Assembly: GCA_022511355.1 (NCBI GenBank)
Contig: JAFLRS010000043.1
Location: 1-12,759, forward strand
Origin: Alistipes sp.
Lineage (GTDB): Bacteria > Bacteroidota > Bacteroidia > Bacteroidales > Rikenellaceae
Length of the DNA: 12,759 nucleotides
Direction of reading: 5' to 3'
The notes under the pieces were generated by a model. That model searched no databases. It saw only the letters and a program-made list of their open reading frames with translations, and had not been told where the DNA came from. How positions within the stretch are numbered: the stretch's first letter is position 1; the number at the start of each line of letters is the position of its first letter. Below are positions 6,215 through 12,759 of this stretch, piece after piece. The position numbers were made by a program, and so were the translations under genes.

Positions 6215-8185
6215 CTAAATCGTAATCGTAATTCCGGCCGAAATCCATGCACCCGGCATCTGCAAACCTCCGTAATCGAAGTATCGGGTGTCGGTCATAT
6301 TCATGGCGTCGAGATAGAGTCTCAACATACGCCATTCGAACGACAGCCGCCCGTCGAGCAGAAAATATGGTTTGAAGTCGAGTACTGCTCCCGATGCGTC
6401 GGCATAATTGCCCGTGCGGTCGTAGAGCGTGCCGGTAAGGGCCAGCGAAAAACGACGCAGGAATCGGAATTCTACTCCGGCTGCCAATTTGTTGCGCATA
6501 TAGTCGAATGCATATTTCGAGATGAGCGAACCGCTGTTTTTCGTGGAGTGAATATATCCGTAAGAGAGCGTGGCTTTGCGCAGCCATCCGTCGGAACGGT
6601 ATCCGGCCGATATTTCGGCTCCGAGAGTCCCGAGTTCGGTTATCTGACGCGATTCCCAGTCGGCTTCGGGTGTAGGTTTCACCCAGTCGATGATGTTGTC
6701 GGCGCTTCGCCAGTATACGAGGGCCGAAGCCGTCCAGTGTTCGGAACCGTCGTAAGATGCGCGCAAACGATATGTGATTGCGCGTTCAGGCTTAAGGTCG
6801 GGATTGCTTTTGTAGCCCGTAGCGGTGTAGAAGAGGTCGGTAAATGTGGGCAGACGCATGGATTGCGCCGCTCCGGCCTCTACCCCGAAACCCGTCAGCG
6901 AATGGTATCCGCCCGAAACGCTCCACAATGCGGAGTTTCCGTATGGAGTGAAGCTGATGCCCGCCGAAGCCGATACGTCGAATCTTCGCCAGCGTTTTAT
7001 GTGCCGCAGCCATAGATTGCCTGCGTATCGTCGGTAGGATTTGGTGTAGCGTCCGTGCGGAGTGTCGAGCGGTTCGCCCAAAACCGTGCTGAATATGTGA
7101 TTGTACTGGTAATCGGCACCGAGCGATGTCGTACCGGCAGTCCATCTGTAGTCGCCCCACAGTTCGGCTCCCGCATTGTCAGTGTTATGATAGTTGTAGG
7201 GAACCTTCTCCGGATGATTTTTGATGAGTTCGAACCGGTCGAAATTTTTGCGATAGCTGCCCGACGCATTGACGGTCAGATTGCCGAAACTGCGAACCCA
7301 TCTCAGCGATGCAAGCATGGTTTCGGTCTGTTCCAACTGCTCTTTGTAGAGCAGAGAGTAGAATCCGTTCGAACCGAAAAGACGATTCTGATAGCCGGCT
7401 TGAAAATCGAAAAATCCCGCTTTCGAATTGTCCCATGTGGCACGCAGATAACCGTTCCAGTTGCGGAAAGCGGTGTTGTGGATATAACCGTCGCTGCGGC
7501 GATAGGAACCCATTGCCATTACTGTCAGACCTTTATGGGTGACGGCTCCCGAAAGATTTCCGGCGGCATATCCGTAGGCTCCGCCCGAGAGGTCGGCTCT
7601 CAAATAAGTCGGCTTGAGCGGTGCGGTGCGAATGTTTATCGCACCTGCGAATGCACCCGTGCCGGTTATGCCGTCGATGATTTCGATACCCGATATGCAG
7701 TCGGTATCGACGGGCAGTGAATGAGTCTGATGTCCGGTGCGGGCATCTGTGAAGTTGATTCCGTTGAGCAGAATCATTGTCTGGTCGAAAGACCCTCCTC
7801 GAATCGAAATGTCGGTCTGAATGCCTTTGCCTCCGCGCTCGCGAATGTCCACCGACGGACTCAGACGCAACGCGGCTTCCATGGTCTGGACAGGCGCGGC
7901 GGCATCGACCGTTCTGTCGTAGACGGCAGTCGGAATCATGGCACTGCGTGTGGGGGCGGATTTGTTGCCCTCGATACTTATGTCTTCGATATCAAGCGTC
8001 TTGTAGATACCGAGCGTATCGACCCCTTCGGCAAGTGCTTCATGAGGCAAAAGCAAAATGGACGACATTCCGACTGCAAGCACGCAGATTTTCAACCTCC
8101 GCAGACTCGCAAATGCCCCGTAGGACTTGCGGCTCCAGCGGCTGAAATGAAAAAGCTGCTGCTCATCATTTCGTCTTGTTTCCAT
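6215..8185 (-). CDS. TonB-dependent outer membrane receptor (non-SusC type)
   Basis: A 656-residue receptor for TonB-driven uptake of a scarce ligand such as a metal chelate, a corrinoid or a saccharide; the substrate is not identifiable here. A hydrophobic signal core lies at about 32-46 (ICVLAVGMSSILLL) with likely cleavage after A50 or A52. It is preceded by an unusually long basic n-region containing FSRWSRKSYGAFASL. A TonB-box-like LDIEDISIEG (64-73) precedes a plug domain (about 80-187). The plug carries PVQTMEAALRLSPSVDIRERG, SIRGGSFDQTMILLNGI and GAINIRT. Many alternating aromatic/polar strands follow to the end (GAWISAGITITI). There is no N-terminal carboxypeptidase-like domain and no SusD gene beside it, so it is not a SusC/D pair; size and layout resemble BtuB-type receptors. 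No -7 element is seen in the short upstream gap. Transcription may start weakly there or leak through the manA terminator. Confidence 0.92.
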   Translation of the reverse strand: METRRNDEQQLFHFSRWSRKSYGAFASLRRLKICVLAVGMSSILLLPHEALAEGVDTLGIYKTLDIEDISIEGNKSAPTRSAMIPTAVYDRTVDAAAPVQTMEAALRLSPSVDIRERGGKGIQTDISIRGGSFDQTMILLNGINFTDARTGHQTHSLPVDTDCISGIEIIDGITGTGAFAGAINIRTAPLKPTYLRADLSGGAYGYAAGNLSGAVTHKGLTVMAMGSYRRSDGYIHNTAFRNWNGYLRATWDNSKAGFFDFQAGYQNRLFGSNGFYSLLYKEQLEQTETMLASLRWVRSFGNLTVNASGSYRKNFDRFELIKNHPEKVPYNYHNTDNAGAELWGDYRWTAGTTSLGADYQYNHIFSTVLGEPLDTPHGRYTKSYRRYAGNLWLRHIKRWRRFDVSASAGISFTPYGNSALWSVSGGYHSLTGFGVEAGAAQSMRLPTFTDLFYTATGYKSNPDLKPERAITYRLRASYDGSEHWTASALVYWRSADNIIDWVKPTPEADWESRQITELGTLGAEISAGYRSDGWLRKATLSYGYIHSTKNSGSLISKYAFDYMRNKLAAGVEFRFLRRFSLALTGTLYDRTGNYADASGAVLDFKPYFLLDGRLSFEWRMLRLYLDAMNMTDTRYFDYGGLQMPGAWISAGITITI

Positions 8186-8221
8186 CTTGTTTTTGATTTG
8201 TTTGGTTAATAATGTGAATTG

Positions 8222-8251
8222 AAAAAACGGTCGGTGCTTTGCACCGGCCGT
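8222..8251 (-). terminator. Intrinsic terminator after manA
   Basis: The minus strand reads an 11-bp stem (arms at 8241-8251 and 8227-8237, one T-G wobble), a 3-base loop AAA and then six T residues (8227-8222). It starts 8 bases after the manA TGA stop and closes the nspC operon. Confidence 0.92.
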
Positions 8252-8259
8252 TCAGAGTG

Positions 8260-9237
8260 TCAGTTAATATAGGTCTCGAGAAGAGTTCCGCTGCCTGTCA
8301 GCGTAACGTCGTTAATCTCTGCCGGTATCAGCAGAGTCTCTCCTTCGGTTATCGTTTCGGTGCCGCCTTCCGTCTCCACTGTGAGAGAACCCGAAGTGCA
8401 GCTGTAAATCACGAACGAATCCAGCTTCGCGTAATCTTTCTCTGCCGACCCTTCCACCTTGAGCAGATTGACCGTGAAATATTGACATTCGGCCAGTTGC
8501 ACCGATTCGTTCTCCTTTGCAGCCTTGCGGATTATGCAATCTTCGCTCTTGCGGCGGAAATCTATGGCATCGACGGCGAGTGCCGTATGCAATTCGCGCG
8601 GTTTTCCGTCGGCGCCCGTGCGGTCCCAGTCGTAGATTCGGTATGTGACATCCGAGGTCTGCTGAATCTCCACGACCTCCACTCCTTTGCCGAGTGCATG
8701 CACCGTGCCTGCGGGAATGAAGAATGCATCGCCGGCCTTTACCTCTATTTTATTGAGCAGACGCGGCAGATATCCTCCGGAAACTGCATCGAGATACTTT
8801 TCGCGCGTGATGTCGGTATCGGCGAAACCTATGTAAATCGAAGCTCCCTCTTCGCAGGCGGTTACGAACCACATCTCGGTCTTTCCGAATGAGTTATGAC
8901 GTTCGGCCGCCAGTTCGTCGTCGGGATGAACCTGCACCGACAATACATCGTGGCAATCGAGAGTCTTTATGAGCAGCGGGAATTCGAGACCGAACTTGTC
9001 GAATATCTTTTCGCCCGTCAGGTCGCCCATATATACCTCGATAAGTTCTTGCAGATTATTGCCTTTGAGCTGACCGTTCGCAACTGCCGACAAATCGCCG
9101 CGCACGCACGAAATATCCCAGCTCTCGCCGTAAGGCTTCGATTTGTCGATACGCACGGCCTTTTTTATTTGCAGCAGTTTGCTGCCGCCCCAGATGCGCT
9201 CCTTGAGACGCGGTCTGAATTTCAACGGATATAACAT
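8260..9237 (-). CDS. manA: Mannose-6-phosphate isomerase, class I
   Basis: A 325-residue zinc-dependent isomerase that interconverts fructose-6-phosphate and mannose-6-phosphate, feeding GDP-mannose and surface glycan synthesis or mannose catabolism. The class I cupin signature is clear. LLIKTLDCHDVLSVQVHPDD supplies Q102 and H104, GKTEMWFV supplies E121, and FFIPAGTVHALGKG supplies H180. These are the four expected zinc ligands. TYRIYDWDR (199-206) contains the conserved catalytic-site arginine R200. It is the short Bacillus/Bacteroides-type form, without the long insertion of E. coli ManA (about 390 aa). The start at 9235-9237 (MLYPLKF) lies 3 bases after the stop of the preceding gene, so it is translationally close-coupled and part of the nspC operon. 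A strong terminator follows directly. Confidence 0.95.
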   Translation of the reverse strand: MLYPLKFRPRLKERIWGGSKLLQIKKAVRIDKSKPYGESWDISCVRGDLSAVANGQLKGNNLQELIEVYMGDLTGEKIFDKFGLEFPLLIKTLDCHDVLSVQVHPDDELAAERHNSFGKTEMWFVTACEEGASIYIGFADTDITREKYLDAVSGGYLPRLLNKIEVKAGDAFFIPAGTVHALGKGVEVVEIQQTSDVTYRIYDWDRTGADGKPRELHTALAVDAIDFRRKSEDCIIRKAAKENESVQLAECQYFTVNLLKVEGSAEKDYAKLDSFVIYSCTSGSLTVETEGGTETITEGETLLIPAEINDVTLTGSGTLLETYIN

Positions 9238-9240
9238 GAC

Positions 9241-10545
9241 TTATTCGGTAAACAAATTTTCAACTTTCGAAACAACATCCTCGGCATCGGGCGTGAGCGG
9301 GAATACATGGCTCGGTTTGAGATACCACATTTCACGACCGTTCTTCATCAACTCTTCGCCCGCTCCCGTAATGTTGAGCATAATCGTAGCCTTGCGGTCG
9401 ATTTTGTTTTCGCTTACGGCCTTGATGAGCGTCGCTGTAGCCACGCCGGCTGCAGGATGAATATCCACGCCCTCGAGCTCCTTGAACAACTGACGAGCCT
9501 TGCGGGCCTGAGTGTTGGTAGCCACCAGAATATCGCCGTCGGTAGCCTTCAGTGCATCATAGAGACCTCCGCGAAGTCCGTAAGGCGGCTTGCGGTTCGA
9601 AAGCACCTTGGCATCGATAATCTCCACGTCGCGGCGGGCCTTGTCGTCATCGTAAGGCAGCATTTGGCGCGAATCTACACGCCATGCGTCATACATGGGC
9701 ACGAACGGCGCATTCTGCGACACCATAAGACGCATGGTGTTGGTTCCGAAACGTCCGTCTTCGATAAGACGCAGGTTCGCTTCCCATGCGGCAATGGCAC
9801 CTGTACCGCTGCCGACAGCCTGGAAATAGTAGTCGGGAATACGGCCGATAGTCGTTACGGCCGAAAGTACCGTCGTTGCCATACCGTCGCGTCGCGCAAT
9901 GTTCTTCGCACCGCCTTCGGCATAGAACTTCGGCGACTTGAGCGCCAGATTGCTCAAATGTATGGCATCGAAATAGTCGCCGCCCTTCTCGCTTGCTATG
10001 AGTTTCACGCACGGGTCGAGCGGTTCATCGAACCATAGAGCCGACAGATTGTCCTCGGGAACCGAGAGCAGCAGTTTGATTTTGTTGTCGGAACACACTT
10101 TGGCGAATGCGCGGGCGGTGTTTCCGGCAGATGCCACCACCAAAATACGCTCGGCATTCTCCTCGGCGCGTGCGCATACGCTGTAAGCTTCGGTCTCTTT
10201 GAACGAACAAGTCTTCATAGCGGCTCCGCGTTCGGGAAACCAGCCGTTAAGCGTAATGTAGAGATTCTCGAGACCCAACGATTTTGCGAGTCCTTCGCTC
10301 TTGTAGGTAACGGGAGCCGACGAACCTCTGAGCATACGTTTTACGGGCAACCAGTCGCAGAATTTGTAGAGTCCCCACTCTTCGGGTTTTACATCGAGCT
10401 GTTTTGCTGCATACTTCGCCCTGATAAGCGACGGACTTTTGCTCTCACGGTCATCGAGAGTCCAACCCGCATCGGCAAACTCTCTGCCCGTTGCCACACA
10501 CTCCAAGGTGTATTCGGTAGGCTTGAATTCTGTTTTCTGCTTCAT
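9241..10545 (-). CDS. Cysteate synthase-like PLP enzyme (threonine synthase superfamily)
   Basis: A 434-residue fold-type II PLP enzyme. The PLP lysine is expected at K116 in TCSFKETEA. SAGNT (139-143) and the phosphate-binding GSGTG (245-249) are standard superfamily motifs. Several stretches match my memory of archaeal cysteate synthase (TIGR03844) rather than ordinary threonine synthase: FCDWLPV, VTYKSEGLAKSLGL, NGWFPERGAAMKTCSFK, EGGAKNIARRDGM, PDYYFQAVGSGTG and LSNRKPPYGLRGG. That enzyme joins O-phospho-L-serine and sulfite into L-cysteate, which leads to coenzyme M in Methanosarcina and to capnine-type sulfonolipids in some Bacteroidota. The protein lacks the N-terminal layout of Bacteroides ThrC. 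The alternative is a threonine synthase acting on O-phosphohomoserine. It sits 15 bases after nspC (weak AAAGAG Shine-Dalgarno) and 3 bases before manA, so all three share a transcript. Confidence 0.75.
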   Translation of the reverse strand: MKQKTEFKPTEYTLECVATGREFADAGWTLDDRESKSPSLIRAKYAAKQLDVKPEEWGLYKFCDWLPVKRMLRGSSAPVTYKSEGLAKSLGLENLYITLNGWFPERGAAMKTCSFKETEAYSVCARAEENAERILVVASAGNTARAFAKVCSDNKIKLLLSVPEDNLSALWFDEPLDPCVKLIASEKGGDYFDAIHLSNLALKSPKFYAEGGAKNIARRDGMATTVLSAVTTIGRIPDYYFQAVGSGTGAIAAWEANLRLIEDGRFGTNTMRLMVSQNAPFVPMYDAWRVDSRQMLPYDDDKARRDVEIIDAKVLSNRKPPYGLRGGLYDALKATDGDILVATNTQARKARQLFKELEGVDIHPAAGVATATLIKAVSENKIDRKATIMLNITGAGEELMKNGREMWYLKPSHVFPLTPDAEDVVSKVENLFTE

Positions 10546-10560
10546 ATTCTCTTTACGGAT

Positions 10561-11694
10561 TTACGACATTCGCGATTTGAAATCGTCCGTGTCGAATTTC
10601 TTGATTATTGTCACTTCTCCATCCTCGCCGGCAATGGCTATCGAGGGGTGCGTCACACCGTTGAACATGGTGGTTTTCACCATTGTATAGTGAATCATAT
10701 CCTCGAATACCACCCTGTCGCCGACCTTCGGTTGCTTGTCGAATGCCCAATCTCCGCAATAGTCTCCGGCCAAACAGCTGTTGCCGCCCATGCGCCATCG
10801 GGGTTCATCTCCGACGGGGTCATGCGCACCTGTAATGGCAGGCTTGTAGGGCATCTCCAGACAATCGGGCATATGGCACGCGAACGATACGTCGAGTATG
10901 GCGGTGCGAATGCCGCCGTTTTCGACAATATCCTCGATTGTGGAGACGAGATAACCGGTACGCCACGTGAATGCGCTGCCCGGTTCGAGGATTATGCGCA
11001 GATGCGGATGCCGCGAGCGGAACTCCCTGAGCAAAGCTATCAGCTCATCGCAGTCGTAGTCGGCGTGTGTCATCAGATGACCGCCGCCGCAGTTGAGCCA
11101 CTTCACTTGGTCGAGCAGGTCGCCGAAATGCTCCTCCACCGCCTCAAGAGCCTTGCGCAGATGCTGCGGACGTGATTCGCACAGCACGTGGAAGTGCAAT
11201 CCTTCGACTCCGGCCGGCAGCGCGTCGCCGAGCAGTTCGCGGGTAACTCCGAGCCGCGAACCTGCCACGCAGGGATTGTAGAGGTCGGTCTCTACCGGCG
11301 AATATTGAGGATTGATTCGCAATCCGCAGGATATTCCGCGCAGCATGGCATACGCGCCGAACCGTTCGAATTGCGAGACAGAATTAAAGGTGATATGGTC
11401 GCTGTATTGCATTATCTGCCCGAACTCCTCAGCTTTGTAGACGGGGGCATAGGTATGAGCCCGACGTCCGTATTCGTCGAATACGAGCTTCGCTTCGGCA
11501 AGCGAACTTGCAGTAGCTCCGTTGGAGTGCTTCGCCAGTTCCGGAAATATCGACCACATGGCGCACGCCTTGAGGGCCACTATTATTTCGGCACCGCTCT
11601 CTCTGCGAACACGGTCTATAACGGCGAGGTTGCGCTGAAGCAATTCGCTGTCCAATACATAGCAGGGAGATGGTATTTTATCGAAATCGACCAT
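10561..11694 (-). CDS. nspC: Carboxynorspermidine/carboxyspermidine decarboxylase NspC
   Basis: A 377-residue alanine racemase-fold (type III) PLP decarboxylase. It removes CO2 from carboxynorspermidine or carboxyspermidine to give norspermidine or spermidine, the last step of the aspartate-semialdehyde polyamine route. Visible features are the N-terminal PSPCYVLD, the PLP lysine K42 in VALKACAMW, FHVLCES (169-174), the phosphate-binding CGGGH (202-206), and LEPGSAFTW (236-244). The C-terminal GNSCLAGDYCGDW (304-316) holds the active-site Cys307 and Asp311 contributed to the partner subunit's site. Length is normal. The start ATG (11692-11694) has AAGGTG upstream and a -7 element 22 bases away. 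It leads the operon nspC, cysteate synthase-like gene, manA. Its substrate-making partner, carboxynorspermidine synthase, is encoded about 415 bases upstream on the same strand. Confidence 0.95.
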   Translation of the reverse strand: MVDFDKIPSPCYVLDSELLQRNLAVIDRVRRESGAEIIVALKACAMWSIFPELAKHSNGATASSLAEAKLVFDEYGRRAHTYAPVYKAEEFGQIMQYSDHITFNSVSQFERFGAYAMLRGISCGLRINPQYSPVETDLYNPCVAGSRLGVTRELLGDALPAGVEGLHFHVLCESRPQHLRKALEAVEEHFGDLLDQVKWLNCGGGHLMTHADYDCDELIALLREFRSRHPHLRIILEPGSAFTWRTGYLVSTIEDIVENGGIRTAILDVSFACHMPDCLEMPYKPAITGAHDPVGDEPRWRMGGNSCLAGDYCGDWAFDKQPKVGDRVVFEDMIHYTMVKTTMFNGVTHPSIAIAGEDGEVTIIKKFDTDDFKSRMS

Positions 11695-11715
11695 TGTTCA
11701 CCTTAAAAATCCGTA

Positions 11716-11723
11716 CAAAGATA
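11716..11723 (-). promoter_or_regulatory. Bacteroidota -7 element driving the nspC operon
   Basis: TATCTTTG followed by TA on the minus strand matches TAnnTTTG and ends 21 bases before the nspC ATG, leaving a short leader that contains an AAGGTG Shine-Dalgarno-like sequence. No well-placed TTTG (-33) is seen. Confidence 0.65.
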
Positions 11724-11743
11724 GCAAAATAAACCGTAATTCC

Positions 11744-11902
11744 CTAATCCTCGTGCTTGGTATATGCCGAAAATTCACATCCGAACTTCTCGACCATCAT
11801 ATTGTCCATCTCGTCGGCCTTGTTGGCGAATCCTGCCGGTTCAGTGAGTATGCGCTCCTCCGATTCGGCAGTTATGTCGGAGAGATGCAGGCGATAACAC
11901 AT
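11744..11902 (-). CDS. Short hypothetical ORF, possibly a gene remnant
   Basis: From an ATG at 11900-11902 this frame encodes 52 residues ending in MVEKFGCEFSAYTKHED. It stays open upstream to 11986, giving 80 residues. I do not recognise it. The stretch from ITAESEERI onward looks like ordinary soluble protein with normal codon use. The upstream residues (CRPSRRAKSLSP) look like out-of-frame translation. No -7 element or Shine-Dalgarno precedes it. It overlaps, one frame off, the Crp/Fnr-like remnant just upstream, so both may be parts of one decayed gene. Whether it is expressed is unknown; its stop lies 20 bases before the nspC -7 element. Confidence 0.3.
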   Translation of the reverse strand: MCYRLHLSDITAESEERILTEPAGFANKADEMDNMMVEKFGCEFSAYTKHED

Positions 11903-11993
11903 ATATATCTGACGTTCCTCCGATGGTGATAAACTCTTCGCCCTTCTTGAAGGTCTGCAGAGTGCCGTATTTGCGGATGATTTCACCCCACAT
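11841..11993 (-). pseudogene. Truncated Crp/Fnr-like cyclic-nucleotide-binding domain remnant
   Basis: From the ATG at 11991-11993 the frame reads MWGEIIRKYGTLQTFKKGEEFITIGG. This resembles the beginning of the effector-binding domain of Bacteroidota Crp/Fnr regulators, where a first helix is followed by a KKGEEFI strand and a glycine turn. The resemblance stops after about 26 residues (11916), and the frame ends at 11841 after unrelated residues. No beta-roll continuation and no helix-turn-helix is present in any frame. The open frame extends upstream to 12080 only by reading through the terminator hairpin, so that longer start is unlikely to be real. I infer a decayed or internally deleted regulator gene. 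Chance similarity in so short a stretch remains possible. Confidence 0.35.
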
Positions 11994-12055
11994 ATCTACA
12001 TATGAGCTGTGGAGGCAGGTGTTGAACTCGACTATATGTTTCTCCGTTTGTATAT

Positions 12056-12100
12056 AAACACATGAACTGCCCGCGTGCAAGACGGGCAGTTCATGTGTTT
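12056..12100 (-). terminator. Strong hairpin terminator after the carboxynorspermidine synthase gene
   Basis: A perfect 18-bp stem: AAACACATGAACTGCCCG at 12056-12073 is the exact reverse complement of 12083-12100, with a 9-base loop. On the minus strand the hairpin is followed by the T/A-rich ATATAC. The A/T base of the stem can serve as the U-rich stretch, so it may act on both strands. It starts 9 bases after the TAA stop at 12110-12112. Confidence 0.8.
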
Positions 12101-12109
12101 GCCGAATGT

Positions 12110-12759
12110 TTACACCTCCAGATCGACATCGAACAGTTCATGCCACGGCAGACCCTGTTCGCCAAGCTCGGCGAGGAACGGATCGGGGTCGAACTCCTCG
12201 ACATTGAATACGCCTGCACCGCGCCACAAACCTTTGGCCCACATCGAAGCTCCCAATGCTGCGGGTACTCCGGTCGTGAAACTTACGGCCTGTGTGCCGG
12301 TCTCCTTGAATGCGGTTTCGTGGTCGCAGTTGTTGTAGATGTAGTATGTATGCTCTTTGCCGTCCTTGATACCCTTTATGCGGCATCCTATCGAGGTTTG
12401 GCCGTGATAGTTGGCGCCGAGCGACTTGGGGTCGGGAAGTACGGCTTTCAGGAACTGGATGGGTACTATTTCGACGCCGTTGTACATTATTGGATCGATG
12501 CGGGCCATACCTATGTTCTGAATAACGCGCAGATGAGTAAGGTACTCCTGACCGAAGGTCATCCAGAAGCGCGCGCGCTTAATCGTGGGATAGTTCTTCA
12601 CGAGCGATTCCAGCTCTTCGTGGTATATGACATACGATTCGCGCTCGCCGATTTCGGGATAATGCAGACCTTTGTGGATTTCGTGGGGTTCGGTTACCAC
12701 CCATTTGCCGTTTTCGTAGTAGCGTCCCTTCTGGGTCACCTCGCGGATGTTGATTTCGG
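12110..12759 (-). CDS. Carboxynorspermidine synthase / saccharopine dehydrogenase-family protein (C-terminal part; the gene starts beyond the right edge)
   Basis: The last 216 codons of a dehydrogenase open to the window edge (first complete codon at 12755-12757, reading EINIREVTQKGRYYENGKWV). The GTG at 12737-12739 is simply an internal valine. The family condenses L-aspartate semialdehyde with a diamine (diaminopropane or putrescine) and reduces it with NADPH to carboxynorspermidine or carboxyspermidine. Recognisable stretches are YPEIGERESYVIYHEELESL, RARFWMTFGQEYL, IGCRIKGIKDGKEHTYYIYN, CDHETAFKETGTQAVSFTTG and the acidic end HELFDVDLEV. The N-terminal Rossmann domain lies outside the window. 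NspC, the next enzyme in the pathway, is encoded downstream on the same strand. Here the two are separated by a terminator and a new promoter rather than sharing one operon. Saccharopine dehydrogenase proper is a less likely reading because of the nspC neighbour. Confidence 0.9.
   Translation of the reverse strand, partial: EINIREVTQKGRYYENGKWVVTEPHEIHKGLHYPEIGERESYVIYHEELESLVKNYPTIKRARFWMTFGQEYLTHLRVIQNIGMARIDPIMYNGVEIVPIQFLKAVLPDPKSLGANYHGQTSIGCRIKGIKDGKEHTYYIYNNCDHETAFKETGTQAVSFTTGVPAALGASMWAKGLWRGAGVFNVEEFDPDPFLAELGEQGLPWHELFDVDLEV

Noticed and set aside
7055..8209. Plus-strand open frames opposite the TonB-dependent receptor
   Set aside because: Translations lack any recognisable fold and mirror the receptor codons; the minus-strand reading has a signal peptide, plug and barrel.
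8186..8226. Cobalamin riboswitch or other leader RNA upstream of the BtuB-like receptor
   Set aside because: The gap is about 40 bases from the terminator to the ATG, far too short for a cobalamin riboswitch, and no conserved B12-box-like sequence is seen.
9307..10038. Plus-strand 243-codon frame opposite the cysteate synthase-like gene
   Set aside because: Antisense shadow; no motif, no promoter, and the minus frame carries the PLP motifs.
8260..10545. A complete sulfonolipid gene cluster
   Set aside because: Only the cysteate synthase-like gene is present; no cysteate acyltransferase or matching reductase is found in this window.
11994..12080. Upstream extension of the Crp/Fnr-like frame starting at 12080
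   Set aside because: That start codon is inside the loop region of the terminator hairpin and the added residues translate the hairpin arm, so it is unlikely to be coding.

Overview
The window looks chromosomal, from a member of the Bacteroidota, most likely the order Bacteroidales. Three observations support this. Four genes are preceded by the Bacteroidota -7 promoter element (TAnnTTTG). Shine-Dalgarno sequences are weak or absent. The gene set (LytS/LytTR pair, TonB-dependent receptor, stand-alone HsdR-N protein, NspC with a carboxynorspermidine synthase) is typical of gut Bacteroidales. A gene best read as cysteate synthase points to a sulfonolipid-making lineage such as Alistipes (Rikenellaceae) or Odoribacter. 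That placement is an inference, not proof. Coding density is high, and no tRNA, rRNA, CRISPR array or insertion sequence is visible.

Left part (1-1378), read leftward: a YitT-family membrane protein followed by the 5' end of miaB (tRNA methylthiotransferase), which appears to use a TTG start. The 142-base gap to the right holds divergent promoters for yitT and plsY.

Centre-left (1379-5718), read rightward: plsY (first acylation of glycerol-3-phosphate), a long-chain acyl-CoA synthetase-like AMP-binding enzyme, a LytS-type sensor histidine kinase and a LytTR response regulator. The last three are tightly packed. This layout suggests a two-component system transcribed with membrane-lipid or acyl-activation genes.

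Centre (5713-8185), read leftward: a small stand-alone PD-(D/E)XK protein of the HsdR N-terminal family converges on the response regulator and overlaps it by 6 bases. Upstream of it lies a TonB-dependent receptor that ends in a textbook intrinsic terminator. That terminator is fused to the promoter of the small nuclease-like gene.

Right part (8222-11723), read leftward: a compact three-gene operon from one promoter, nspC (carboxynorspermidine/carboxyspermidine decarboxylase), a PLP enzyme best matching cysteate synthase, and manA (mannose-6-phosphate isomerase), closed by a strong terminator. It combines polyamine, sulfonate/sulfonolipid and sugar-phosphate steps.

Far right (11744-12759): a 3'-partial carboxynorspermidine synthase gene supplies the substrate for NspC. 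It is separated from nspC by an 18-bp perfect-stem terminator and a degenerate patch. That patch holds what looks like a broken Crp/Fnr-type sensor domain and an unrecognised short ORF.

The most interesting item is the cysteate synthase candidate and its operon context. The acyl-synthetase/two-component cluster and the broken regulator between the two polyamine genes come next.
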